From assembly GCF_000773975.1 (NCBI RefSeq), contig NZ_JRUQ01000044.1, forward strand, positions 1-64,000: a stretch of 64,000 bases of DNA. Direction: 5' to 3'. This DNA is from Erwinia typographi. GTDB taxonomy: Bacteria > Pseudomonadota > Gammaproteobacteria > Enterobacterales > Enterobacteriaceae. This document shows, in pieces, positions 30,497 to 38,780 of the stretch. Numbering within the stretch: the first letter of the stretch is position 1; each line of letters opens with the position of its first letter. The position numbers and the translations under genes are program-made. The notes under the pieces were generated by a model, which was given only the letters and a program-made list of their open reading frames with translations, was not told the DNA's origin and did no database searches.

Positions 30497-30703
30497 ATGG
30501 CGATAAGAAAAGCTAAAAATTTCAAGGATGCAGATGAGATGTTACACGCCGGGATCAGTAAAGTAGAACTGGCGTATGATATTGATAGTGATGATTTTTT
30601 CAGGCTTGCCAGCCACTGGTGCGATCGGGGAGCTAAAATCTCCCGCGGCAACGACCATTTCGTGGTGTCCCTGAAAAACTTCGCTATTCCGTCTAACGAG
30701 TAA
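30497..30703 (+). CDS. Small hypothetical protein (68 residues)
   Basis: The family is not recognised. The product starts MAIRKAKNFKDADEMLHAG, is mixed-charge and contains a single Trp-Cys pair (SHWCDRGAKISRGNDHF). It shows no signal peptide or membrane segment, so it is probably a soluble cytoplasmic protein. The ATG was preferred over an upstream GTG because AGGTG lies six bases before it. It is followed by a 12-bp inverted repeat and then by the phosphopantetheinyl transferase gene, with which it may form an operon. Confidence 0.6.
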   Translation: MAIRKAKNFKDADEMLHAGISKVELAYDIDSDDFFRLASHWCDRGAKISRGNDHFVVSLKNFAIPSNE

Positions 30704-30726
30704 TCCCCCCTTTTGCTATCGTGAAT

Positions 30727-30768
30727 CTAACCTGCTTAAATTACGTTTTATAAAAATAAGCAGGTTAG
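30727..30768. repeat. 12-bp perfect inverted repeat before the PPTase gene
   Basis: CTAACCTGCTTA and TAAGCAGGTTAG flank an 18-base AT-rich loop. The right arm ends seven bases before the GTG start and contains the only purine-rich stretch (AGGTTAGG) that could serve as ribosome site. There is no T-tract, so operator or translational control is more likely than termination. Confidence 0.75.
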
Positions 30769-30775
30769 GTACACG

Positions 30776-31570
30776 GTGTCCGGAAACATACAGCCCTTCT
30801 CCCCGCTACAGCCTTATGGCCACAGGTTGCGCCCGTTACCGCTTCCTGAGACCCAGGGCTTCCTTAACGATATCCAGTTTTCCTCCCCTTCCGGGCACCC
30901 CAGGATTTGTCTGGTCCAGGCGCGTTATGACCTCTCCTGCTTTCAAGAAAGTTTATTTTCCAGCTGCGATCTGCCCGCGCCTGAGCATTTAGCCAAAGCC
31001 GTAAAAAAGCGCCGGGGAGAATATCTCGCCAGCAGATTGCTGACGCGCCATGCGCTTTGCCGCCTGGGTGCCGCGCCGTTGGTGTTAGACAACGACGCCG
31101 ATCGAGTGCCCGTCTGGCCTGAAGGGTTCTCAGGTTCGCTTTCGCACAGCAACCGGCGGGTTGCGCTGCTGCTGACAAACTCGGCAAGCGGCACGCTTAC
31201 CGGGGTGGATTGCGAAAACATTCTGCAGCCGCAAACGGCCGTGGAAATAGAGGAGGCGATCGTCACCAGCAATGAGAAGGAAAGAATCGTTGGCAGCGGC
31301 CTGCCCTTAGCTGCCGCGCTGACCGTAGCTTTCTCAATAAAAGAGAGTCTCTACAAGGCCCTTTATCCTAAGCTTCGCCAGTATATGGACTTCAGCGCGG
31401 CTGAAATCGTTTACTGCTCGGCAGGCGCTGAAAAGATTCGCCTGCGCCTTACCGCTGCCTTTTCCCCGGAATTTCCAGCCGGCAGGGAATTCACCGGCTG
31501 GGCAGCGGTTAATGGGGAGGAGATTCTGAGCTGGGTTATCGACAGCCCGCCGGGAGAGTCGAAAGGTTAG
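30776..31570 (+). CDS. 4'-phosphopantetheinyl transferase (EntD/Sfp type)
   Basis: Transfers the phosphopantetheine arm of CoA to carrier domains of peptide or polyketide synthases. The 264 residues show the Sfp/EntD motifs: [10 protein letters not shown] near residue 120, GVDCEN near residue 142 with the magnesium-binding Asp, and [13 protein letters not shown] near residue 184 with the conserved Glu and Lys. The start is GTG. No carrier-protein or synthase gene is present in the window, so its client lies elsewhere. It is convergent with yojI, overlapping by four bases at the stops. Confidence 0.88.
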   Translation: MSGNIQPFSPLQPYGHRLRPLPLPETQGFLNDIQFSSPSGHPRICLVQARYDLSCFQESLFSSCDLPAPEHLAKAVKKRRGEYLASRLLTRHALCRLGAAPLVLDNDADRVPVWPEGFSGSLSHSNRRVALLLTNSASGTLTGVDCENILQPQTAVEIEEAIVTSNEKERIVGSGLPLAAALTVAFSIKESLYKALYPKLRQYMDFSAAEIVYCSAGAEKIRLRLTAAFSPEFPAGREFTGWAAVNGEEILSWVIDSPPGESKG

Positions 31571-33219
31571 CTGACAACATCGGTACGTTTAACGGCATCC
31601 AGCGTAGCCAGTTCCCGTTCAGCGCCGGTCAGTTCGCCAAGCTTGCCCTCACGCATCTCCAGCAGGCGATCCGCGTGGAGGAAATAGTGATCGTCATGGC
31701 TGATAGCAAAGATGGTTTTTCCCATCTCCTGGAGCCACGGCAGCAGCTCGCGGTAGAAGATTCGACGGAAGTGCGGGTCCTGATCGGCTGCCCACTCATC
31801 CAGCAGCAGAATATCGCGCTGTTCCGCCGTTGCCAGCAGCAGGGCAAGGCGTTTGCTCTGCCCTTTCGACAGCTTCAGGTTCAACACCTTGTTGCCCGCC
31901 AACTTGATTTTATCCTGCATTTTCAGGCGTTCCAGCCAGGCCTGCACGCAGGCCGGATCGGCCGGTTCGCCCTGGTTGTCGATCAGACGATCGAAGAGAT
32001 GAACATCGGTAAAGACCGCCGAGAACAGGCTGCGATAGCTTTCCAGATTATCAGCATCGATCGCTTTGCCATCCAGCAGGATCTGCCCTGATACCGGCTG
32101 ATAAAGCCCGGTAAGCAGCATCGCCAGCGTCGATTTTCCGCTGCCGTTCCCACCAATCAGAAACACCAGCTCCCCGCGCTTCAGGGTCATAGAGATCGGA
32201 CCGACTTCAAACCAATGATCACCATAGTGGAACACCAGATCCCGCAGCTCCAGCGTCTTCCAGTTACTGGCGACAGGCGGCACGGTAAAATCAGGCTGAT
32301 AGTCGGCCAGTTTGAACGTGTTCAGTTTATTGAAGGCTACCTGAGCCGTTAGCAGCGTAGGTAAAGCCCCCACGGCAGAGAGCAGCGGCGTGCGCAGAAA
32401 CAGCAGCGTCAGCGAGTAGGTTGCGGCCACGGCGGTATTTGCCCAGCCGAGGCTGTTAGCCATAAAGAACACCAGGCCAATCGCGCCCAGCATCATAATG
32501 TTCGACCAGTTGACGGCGCTGAGATGGAAGGTGTCAGCTCGTACAATGTGGTGACGATAGTTACGGGCATCTTCCTGATACACCGTTTCGAAAATCAGCC
32601 TGGCGCGCTGACGATTCAAGGCCAGCTCTTTACGCCCTTCAATGATGGTCTGGTAATCCGCATAGAGGCTATCCTCTATATCACGCAGGCTGGCCATATG
32701 GCGGTATACCTTTGACACCAGCAGCCAGCCGCCAATGATGGTGATCGCAACCCAAACGGCGGTGACCAGCAGCATCTGTGGCGAGAGCCAGGCGAGGTAA
32801 GCCGCCGACCCCAGCGTCAGGATAATGCCCTGGATAAGCTCAGGCAGTCGAACAAAGGCGATGGTGATATTACGCACGTCGCTGGTCAGCCCCGCCAGCA
32901 GCTGCGCGCTGCCGATTTGCTCTATGCGCTCGACCTTAGTATCCAGGATGCGCTTGATAAATTCACCGCGCAGGCGGTAAACAAAATGGTGGCCCAGCAG
33001 GGTTAACGCCAGCTGTGAAGCCAGCGTGACGGCCATCAGCAGCAGCAGCAGGCCCAGAAATTCGGGTAGCACCAGCAGCGAGGCGTTCAGTGCGACAATC
33101 AGCTCCCGGTTGATAAAGGCGATCAGCCCTATTCCCAACGCCGCGCTGAGCAGGCTGAGAGCAATAACCAGAATAAAAGGCCAGCGATACTGCCGGTAAA
33201 CAACGCGAAGCAACTCCAT
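31567..33219 (-). CDS. yojI: Cyclic-peptide/microcin-export ABC transporter YojI
   Basis: A fused permease-ATPase half-transporter. In E. coli it exports microcin J25 together with TolC. Of 550 residues, about 1-300 form six transmembrane helices and about 330-550 the ATPase domain with Walker A GGNGSGKS, a degenerate signature [10 protein letters not shown] and Walker [13 protein letters not shown], as in E. coli YojI. The longest frame begins 60 bases earlier; [15 protein letters not shown] is the conserved start. Confidence 0.94.
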   Translation of the reverse strand: MELLRVVYRQYRWPFILVIALSLLSAALGIGLIAFINRELIVALNASLLVLPEFLGLLLLLMAVTLASQLALTLLGHHFVYRLRGEFIKRILDTKVERIEQIGSAQLLAGLTSDVRNITIAFVRLPELIQGIILTLGSAAYLAWLSPQMLLVTAVWVAITIIGGWLLVSKVYRHMASLRDIEDSLYADYQTIIEGRKELALNRQRARLIFETVYQEDARNYRHHIVRADTFHLSAVNWSNIMMLGAIGLVFFMANSLGWANTAVAATYSLTLLFLRTPLLSAVGALPTLLTAQVAFNKLNTFKLADYQPDFTVPPVASNWKTLELRDLVFHYGDHWFEVGPISMTLKRGELVFLIGGNGSGKSTLAMLLTGLYQPVSGQILLDGKAIDADNLESYRSLFSAVFTDVHLFDRLIDNQGEPADPACVQAWLERLKMQDKIKLAGNKVLNLKLSKGQSKRLALLLATAEQRDILLLDEWAADQDPHFRRIFYRELLPWLQEMGKTIFAISHDDHYFLHADRLLEMREGKLGELTGAERELATLDAVKRTDVVS

Positions 33220-33307
33220 GACACCATCCAGATAACGATAAGGCAGTGTGCAGTTTAATGAGTAGCAGGACGATATCAATAATAATTCTCATCTGAGGCG
33301 AAAACCG

Positions 33308-33952
33308 CTAGCGAAAAGCGCGCCGGAAGGTCAGATTGAAGCGAAAAGCGCCGGTCAGCGGGTGAATGCCGGGCTTCAGCGGCAGAATACCGTGAAAACG
33401 CAGGCGTGACGGCCCGCCCCAGACCACCACATCACCATGTTCGAGCAGCACACGCTGCGCCGCATCGCCGCGCTCAAATCCGCCAAACTGAAATACCGCA
33501 GGCAGGCCAAGCGAAACCGAAACGATAGGCTGTTTCAGATCCTGCTCATCTTTATCCTGATGCAGCGTCAGTTTGGCGCCCGGCTCATAGCGGTTAATCA
33601 GACAGGCATCGGGGGTGAACTGAGGGAATCCCGCTTCGCCAGCGCACTGGCTGGCAAAACGACGAAAAAGGTCGGGCATTGCCGGCCAGCGGTGTCCCGT
33701 GGCGCTATCCCGCTCGCTGTACTGATAGCCTCGCGCGTCAGAGGACCAGCCAAAATCGCCGCAGTTGGTCATCGCCACCGACATACGATGACCACCGGGC
33801 GTGATCCGGTGATGAAATGGATTTTGGCTGGACACCTCTTCAACCAGCCGCATCAGGTTGCCGGCCTCTTCTCTGGCCCATCGCCGCAGGATTACCGCGC
33901 CGTCGGCCAGCGGTTCAGCCCACGGCGCCTCTTCACTAAACAAATCCAGCAT
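33308..33952 (-). CDS. alkB: DNA repair dioxygenase AlkB
   Basis: Fe(II)/2-oxoglutarate dioxygenase that removes 1-methyladenine and 3-methylcytosine lesions by oxidative demethylation. The 214 residues contain the iron-binding HxD motif (LTLHQDKDEQD), the distal His (PSRLRFHGI) and the 2-oxoglutarate-binding Arg pair near the end (RFNLTFRRAF). In E. coli it is co-transcribed with ada, which is absent from its usual place here, so alkylation induction by Ada would have to come from an ada gene elsewhere, or may not occur. Confidence 0.95.
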   Translation of the reverse strand: MLDLFSEEAPWAEPLADGAVILRRWAREEAGNLMRLVEEVSSQNPFHHRITPGGHRMSVAMTNCGDFGWSSDARGYQYSERDSATGHRWPAMPDLFRRFASQCAGEAGFPQFTPDACLINRYEPGAKLTLHQDKDEQDLKQPIVSVSLGLPAVFQFGGFERGDAAQRVLLEHGDVVVWGGPSRLRFHGILPLKPGIHPLTGAFRFNLTFRRAFR

Positions 33953-33961
33953 CAGAGCTCC

Positions 33962-35017
33962 TCAGGGCGTTGTGCCCTGGTTTGACAAGATAAACGCTTT
34001 AAACTGCGGAGACATCCAGCTGCTGAAGCCGTTCCCCTGCTTCTCAATCAGGTAGACCGCCAGGTTTTCACGCAGCGCCAGCGCTTTGGCCTTCTCCGCC
34101 CCCAGCACCATCAGCCCGGTGTCCCAGCCGTCGGCTTCCAGCGCGGTGGTGGCGATCACCGTGGCGGAGACCAGCTTGTGCTGAATAGGCCGTCCGGTCG
34201 TCGGATCGATAACGTGTGACAGCCGCTGGCCGTCCAGCTCATAGTAGTTGCGGTAGCTGCCGGAGGTGCTGATGCCGTGCCCCTGGAGATCGACCACTGC
34301 CTGAACCGCATTTTCCCGGTCCGTCGGCTTCTGGATCGCCACTTTCCAGGGTTCGCCCTGGGCGTTTTTACCCCGGGTCAGCACCGCTCCGCCAACGGAG
34401 ACAAGATAGCTGTTAATTCCCTCTTTCTCCATCAGCCTTGCCAGATGATCGGTGGCAAACCCCTCGCCCACTGTCGAGAGGTCGACATACAGACCTGGCA
34501 AATCTTTTTGCAGATAAGCCCCTTCAGCACGCTGGATCACCCGTAGATGCGACAGGCCGGTCAGCGCTCTTGCGGCGTCAATTTGCGCCTGGTCAGGGAT
34601 CTTAACGGGCTGCTTATCTGGGCCGAATCCCCACAGATTGACCAGCGGCCCGACGGTGATATCCATGGCACCGCCGGTGGCTTTACCAATTCGCAGCGAC
34701 CAGCTAACGATATCTGCCATATTATCGCTGACAGGCTGAGGATCAACGCCGCGATAGGCATTAAAGCGAGACAAAACGGAGTCTTTTTTCCAGGTCGAAA
34801 GCTCGCGATCGTCCTGATCAAGCTGCTGCTGCGCCGCCTTTTGCAGGCTCTCTTTCCGCTCAGACGCCACGCCAGCGAGACTAATTCGCCAGAATGTTCC
34901 CATTGTGCGTCCTTCCAGAATCATCGCCGAATTGCCCCGACTCTGGTTATGATCGTCACAGCCAGAAAGCAACATAAATGCTGCCATGCCAGTACAATAC
35001 AGCCAATTCCTCTTCAT
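33962..35017 (-). CDS. apbE: FAD:protein FMN transferase ApbE, lipoprotein
   Basis: Periplasmic flavin transferase that attaches FMN to Thr residues of membrane redox proteins such as RnfG and NqrB/C subunits. The 351 residues start with a lipoprotein signal (LLSGC, acylated Cys near residue 20). The ApbE domain shows GRTMGTFWRI, the FAD/Mg-binding VDLSTVGEGFATD and HVIDPTTGRPI. It lies ten bases upstream of alkB on the same strand. E. coli has ada between alkB and apbE; here they are adjacent. Confidence 0.94.
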   Translation of the reverse strand: MKRNWLYCTGMAAFMLLSGCDDHNQSRGNSAMILEGRTMGTFWRISLAGVASERKESLQKAAQQQLDQDDRELSTWKKDSVLSRFNAYRGVDPQPVSDNMADIVSWSLRIGKATGGAMDITVGPLVNLWGFGPDKQPVKIPDQAQIDAARALTGLSHLRVIQRAEGAYLQKDLPGLYVDLSTVGEGFATDHLARLMEKEGINSYLVSVGGAVLTRGKNAQGEPWKVAIQKPTDRENAVQAVVDLQGHGISTSGSYRNYYELDGQRLSHVIDPTTGRPIQHKLVSATVIATTALEADGWDTGLMVLGAEKAKALALRENLAVYLIEKQGNGFSSWMSPQFKAFILSNQGTTP

Positions 35018-35178
35018 TTTACCGACGTCACCTGTAGTTAATATTGGACCGAAATTTGACTTAATGCGCTGTTATCTCCGGAGAAACCGACTTGATCTTA
35101 CCAGTAAGGGTAAGCAGGATAGTACCCGAACGCACGCCTTAAACGGCTGCCAATGTATGGATTTGAAGGAGATTCCGC

Positions 35179-35304
35179 ATGATCTATTTCGTACTCCTTG
35201 CCGTAAGCCTGGCGCTGATTATCTTTTCAGGCATCAAGCATTACAAGCAGACGAACACCAAACAGCTCAATCGTCCACGTCACCGTCAGCAGGTGCGTGA
35301 ATAA
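35179..35304 (+). CDS. Small single-span membrane protein candidate (41 residues)
   Basis: An ATG preceded by a strong AAGGAGA ribosome site opens a 41-codon frame. The product has one hydrophobic helix (YFVLLAVSLALIIFSGI, about residues 3-19) followed by a basic tail rich in Lys, Gln, Arg and His. This positive-inside topology is common among small inner-membrane proteins. It lies between apbE and the porin gene on the opposite strand to both. The family is not recognised and expression is unproved, but ribosome site and composition are better than chance. Confidence 0.6.
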   Translation: MIYFVLLAVSLALIIFSGIKHYKQTNTKQLNRPRHRQQVRE

Positions 35305-35353
35305 TTAACAGGCATTGGGCAACAGGAACGAGCAGGAAGGAACAGCGATAAAC

Positions 35354-35381
35354 AAGGGAGCGCAGAGGCCTGCGCTCCCCA
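35354..35381 (-). terminator. Porin gene terminator
   Basis: GGGAGCGCA/TGCGCTCCC forms a 9-bp stem with a 6-base loop just after the porin stop. TTGTTTATC follows on the minus strand. Confidence 0.82.
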
Positions 35382-35386
35382 AAGGC

Positions 35387-36505
35387 TTAGAACTGGTAAA
35401 CCAGACCCAGCGCTACGACGTCATCGGTATTGATACCGGCTGCGTCGGTGAAGTTGTTGTCATCCAACAGGTTGATTTGGTAGTCAACGTAGGTAGACAT
35501 GTTTTTGTTGAAGTAGTAAGTCGCGCCGACATCAACATATTTTTTCAGGTTCTGAGAACCGTAACCCTCGATGTCGCTGCCGCGTGAGCTGACAAACGCC
35601 AGGGAAGGACGCAGACCAAAGTCAAACTGGTACTGTGCAACCACTTCCCAGTTGTCCGCGGTGTTGGCATAACCGTAAGCGCTTGCATCGCTGGAACCAA
35701 AGCGAGTCGCGTTCAGTGAGCGGGTGTACATCGCGGCCAGATAGATGTTATTCGCATCATATTTCAGACCACCGGTGTAGGCCGTTGCTTTGTCGCCACG
35801 CCCCAGGATGCCAGAAGTTCCTGCCGTGCCGCCGTTCTGCTCAGTAGTACGGTCAGAGCTGAACATTGCGGCACCGATGCCGAAGCCTTCACCCAGATCG
35901 TAAGTGGTGGACAGGCCATAGCCGTCACCATTCTGGCCAAGAACGTCACGGCCATTAGCGGATTCGGTCGCGCTGCTGTTTTTGCCCTGATACTGGATGG
36001 CAAAGTTCCAGCCGTCGACCAGACCAAAGAAGTTGTTGTTACGGTAGGTCGCCAGGCCGTTTGAACGCTGGAACATGAAGTTGTCAGCGCCGTAGGTATC
36101 GCCACCGAACTCTGGCAGCACGTCAGTCCATGCGCCGATGTCGTAAGCAACGCCGTAGTTACGACCATAGTCGAAGGAACCGGCATCGCCGAACTTCACA
36201 CCCGCAAAGCCAACACGGGTAAAGCTGTTAGCCGTACCTTCTGACTCAGCGTTGTTCAGCGCTGCCTGATACTCCCACTGGCCGTAGCCGGTCAGCTGGT
36301 CGCTGATCTGGGTTTCACCTTTAAAACCGAAGCGAACATATGACTGATCGCCATCTGCACTGCTGTCGTCGGAGAAATAGTGCAGGCCGTCTACTTTACC
36401 GAAAAGGTCAAGTTTATTACCGTCTTTATTGTAAATTTCTGCCGCACCCGCTGAACCGGCGATCAGCATCGCTGGGACCATCAGGGAAAGAACTCGAAGT
36501 TTCAT
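35387..36505 (-). CDS. ompC: OmpC/OmpF-type general porin
   Basis: Trimeric outer-membrane beta-barrel porin for small hydrophilic solutes. The 372-residue precursor has a Sec signal peptide of about 21 residues ([21 protein letters not shown], cut before AEIYNKDG). Features of enteric porins follow: [16 protein letters not shown], the PEFGGD constriction loop L3 near residue 135, and the terminal beta-strand signal LGLVYQF. The position between apbE and rcsD and the adjoining micF gene favour the name ompC; by sequence alone OmpF/OmpC assignment is open. OmpR-type boxes lie upstream. Confidence 0.93.
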   Translation of the reverse strand: MKLRVLSLMVPAMLIAGSAGAAEIYNKDGNKLDLFGKVDGLHYFSDDSSADGDQSYVRFGFKGETQISDQLTGYGQWEYQAALNNAESEGTANSFTRVGFAGVKFGDAGSFDYGRNYGVAYDIGAWTDVLPEFGGDTYGADNFMFQRSNGLATYRNNNFFGLVDGWNFAIQYQGKNSSATESANGRDVLGQNGDGYGLSTTYDLGEGFGIGAAMFSSDRTTEQNGGTAGTSGILGRGDKATAYTGGLKYDANNIYLAAMYTRSLNATRFGSSDASAYGYANTADNWEVVAQYQFDFGLRPSLAFVSSRGSDIEGYGSQNLKKYVDVGATYYFNKNMSTYVDYQINLLDDNNFTDAAGINTDDVVALGLVYQF

Positions 36506-36629
36506 TTTTATACCCTCTAGTTATGTGCCTTATTTGCCACTGCTTGCTGAACGTCGAATTTTCAGCCGGCAACCTCATACTAGTGCGACAGCCGTAATAA
36601 TCTATAAAGAAAATGATACTAAATTTCCG

Positions 36630-36649
36630 AATATGTTTCAAATTGCAAA
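36630..36649 (-). promoter_or_regulatory. OmpR-like box, promoter-proximal
   Basis: On the minus strand it reads TTTGCAATTTGAAACATATT, close to the E. coli ompC OmpR sites, with the characteristic GxAACAT half. Confidence 0.65.
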
Positions 36650-36650
36650 G

Positions 36651-36670
36651 TATATATTACAAAATGTAAA
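36651..36670 (-). promoter_or_regulatory. OmpR-like box, distal
   Basis: On the minus strand it begins TTTACATTTTG, identical to the start of the E. coli C1 site, with AT-rich continuation. It is 21 bp from the proximal box, the spacing of tandem OmpR dimers. Confidence 0.68.
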
Positions 36671-36825
36671 TTAAGGGGAACTTTCAAGCAGCACATATCG
36701 ATAAAAAATATAGCATCAATTGCTAAAAAATTACCATATCCTTATTTTTCATAAATTTATGTAAAGCTACGTTGCTGAGCACTGAATGATAAAAAAAACC
36801 GGTCATCAAGTTATACAATGATTCC

Positions 36826-36918
36826 GCTATCATCATTTTATTTCAAAATTACCTTCATTCACCCCGAATGAGTTGTTTTACCCTATTTCCCGCCGAACCT
36901 TGTGTTCGGCTTTTTTTT
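36826..36918 (+). ncRNA. micF: MicF antisense small RNA
   Basis: Divergent from the porin gene, it starts GCTATCATCATT, the deeply conserved 5' seed of enteric MicF that pairs with the ompF ribosome site. It continues with the conserved blocks ATTCA and TTACCCTATTTC. It ends with the hairpin GCCGAAC/GTTCGGC and eight T residues. Length is about 93 bases, as in E. coli. A TATACAAT -10 lies just upstream. Location, seed and terminator together make this call firm. Confidence 0.9.
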
Positions 36919-37596
36919 ATTCTGTTTTGTCGTCACATCGTCAATTTAAGTAAAGATATTTGTCTCGCCATATTAACCCTGCCTGACCAGCCCATTCCCC
37001 TTGCAATACAGCACAAATAATCAAAAAAAGCACGGCAAAATAAAATGTTAATTATTTTTCGAAATTATCCGCCATCACCGGTTCAGCGGCATTCTTTTTT
37101 TAGCGCTCACACAGAGATTCTTTAACTTTATTCAGCAGCTTAATAAGATTATCCATCAACAATTTCGATCCGTTTGAATCCCTGCATTGGCACCCATTCC
37201 CGGCTTTACCAGATTGTTCCAGCCCGCTTTGCTGGTCGACTGGCCTGTTGGCTTCGGATCCCAATCCGCATCCCCCTGAGTGTTGCCGTCATCTTGTCGT
37301 CTGAAACGCCATATCGGCCAGACGTGGCGATCCAGAAGTGCCAGAAACGTCATCTTCGCATTACGCCAATAATTTGAGTTAGCGCGATACGGACCACCAG
37401 ACAGGTATCCGCTGTCTGTAAACCTCCTTTTAGGCGATAAATCTGATTCACACGGCTATTTATTCAGGTTATTAATCCGTACCCCTACCTCGTACGTGGC
37501 TTGCCACGCGGGTAGCCTCCCCTCTTTACAGGGGATGAATCTTCTTTACCGTGGCTATTTGTGGTAAAAAGTAGCGCTAATTGCAGCAGATTTTTA
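36919..37596. other. Relic-rich gap between micF and the MFS gene
   Basis: About 680 bases, AT-rich on the left and mixed on the right. On the minus strand a frame of 65 codons (37353-37156) with a polar, plausible tail is followed by an 18-codon frame (37156-37100) whose ATG overlaps its stop as TGATG. No family is recognised. The right end holds three tandem hairpins just ahead of the MFS gene. There is no RNA gene or mobile-element end that I can identify. Confidence 0.4.
37498..37568 (+). promoter_or_regulatory. Three tandem hairpins in the MFS gene leader
   Basis: An imperfect stem GGCTtgCC/GGgtAGCC (37498-37517), a perfect CCCCT/AGGGG stem with 6-base loop (37519-37534), and TTTACC/GGTAAA with a 12-base loop (37545-37568) follow one another. 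They end about 30 bases before the start codon. A structured mRNA leader or attenuator is possible; no known riboswitch class was recognised. Confidence 0.4.
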
Positions 37597-38760
37597 ATGG
37601 ATATGATGACGACATTGGATGCTCAACCAGCAAGGGCCAGCACGATCGCAACGCAGCACGCTACGCGGGCAATCTTCTTAATTGCTGGGATTGGTATGGC
37701 CGCCTGGGCACCGCTGGTGCCTTACGCGAAAGATCGTGCGCACCTGAGCGACGGCGCGTTGGGGACGCTACTGCTGTTCCTGGGGCTGGGTTCGCTGGTC
37801 GCAATGCCATTAACCGGTATGCTGGTGGGGCGTTTTGGCTGTAAGCGCGTGATGGCCCTCGGCAGCGTCTTCATTCTCGTTTCGCTACCGCTGCTGGCTA
37901 CGCTCTCCACTCCCTTTGCGCTGGGTGCGACGCTGATGGTATTCGGCGCGTCAATTGGTCTTGTCGACGTCGCCATGAATATTCAGGCGGTAGAAGTTGA
38001 AAAAGCGTCCGGCAAGGCAATGATGTCCGGCTTTCATGGCTTTTTCAGCGTCGGCGGCATCGCCGGCGCCGGCGCCGTCAGCATGGGCCTGGCGCTGGGC
38101 CTCTCTCCGCTGCTGGCGGTAGGCGTGGTCGCTCTGACCATCGTCGTCCTCTGGCTCTTCAGCCAGCGCCACTTGCTGAATGAGCGCCTCCATCAGGATG
38201 ATGCCCCGCTGTTTGTGATGCCGAGGGGCTGGGTGCTGTTTCTCGGCGTGCTGTGCTTTATTCTGTTTCTGACTGAGGGGGCCGTGCTGGACTGGGGAGC
38301 GCTGTTCCTTGCCCAGACGCGTGAACTGCCCCATTCTCAGGCAGGACTGGGTTACGCATTGTTTTCCGTTGCGATGACGGTTGGCAGGCTGACCGGCGAT
38401 CGAATCGTCAACTACTTTGGCCGCTTCCTGACGCTTTTTTGCGGCACGTTGTGCGCATCGCTTGGAATTTTGCTGGCGGTATTTGTTCCCAGCACCCTTG
38501 CCGCGCTGGCCGGATTTTTGCTGGTCGGCTTTGGCAGCTCAAATGCGGTTCCCATTATGTTCAGCGCCGCCGGTAATCAGAAAACCATGCCGGTCAACCT
38601 GGCGATTTCTTCCATGACAACCATTGGTTATGCAGGTATTCTGGCTGGTCCTGCACTGATCGGATTTATCTCACAGTGGTACAGCCTGGCGACGACGTTT
38701 AGCGCCATTGCCGTATTGCTGCTAGCCGTGGCCGCAAGTGCCAGGCGGATAACACGTTAA
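37597..38760 (+). CDS. MFS transporter, YbjJ-like
   Basis: A 387-residue major facilitator with 12 hydrophobic helices. It resembles the E. coli YbjJ/fucose-permease-like group: GIGMAAWAPLVPYAKDR in helix 1, the MFS loop motif GMLVGRFGCKRVM near residue 75, and VDVAMNIQAVEVE near residue 125. Substrate unknown. The amino end is uncertain: the frame is open 12 codons further up to a GTG, and a second ATG lies two codons in; no clear ribosome site decides. E. coli has no such gene between ompC and rcsD, so it is an insertion in this lineage. Confidence 0.8.
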   Translation: MDMMTTLDAQPARASTIATQHATRAIFLIAGIGMAAWAPLVPYAKDRAHLSDGALGTLLLFLGLGSLVAMPLTGMLVGRFGCKRVMALGSVFILVSLPLLATLSTPFALGATLMVFGASIGLVDVAMNIQAVEVEKASGKAMMSGFHGFFSVGGIAGAGAVSMGLALGLSPLLAVGVVALTIVVLWLFSQRHLLNERLHQDDAPLFVMPRGWVLFLGVLCFILFLTEGAVLDWGALFLAQTRELPHSQAGLGYALFSVAMTVGRLTGDRIVNYFGRFLTLFCGTLCASLGILLAVFVPSTLAALAGFLLVGFGSSNAVPIMFSAAGNQKTMPVNLAISSMTTIGYAGILAGPALIGFISQWYSLATTFSAIAVLLLAVAASARRITR

Positions 38761-38780
38761 CTGGGGTATTACGCTACGCT

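Larger units (their letters stand above)
36506..36825. promoter_or_regulatory. Porin/micF divergent control region
   Basis: About 320 bases of AT-rich DNA separate the porin start from the micF start. It holds a long porin leader, its promoter (a GTATCA and TATTAC pair on the minus strand lies in the usual place), two OmpR-like boxes and the micF promoter with TACAAT at 36814-36819, six bases before the RNA start. Confidence 0.65.
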
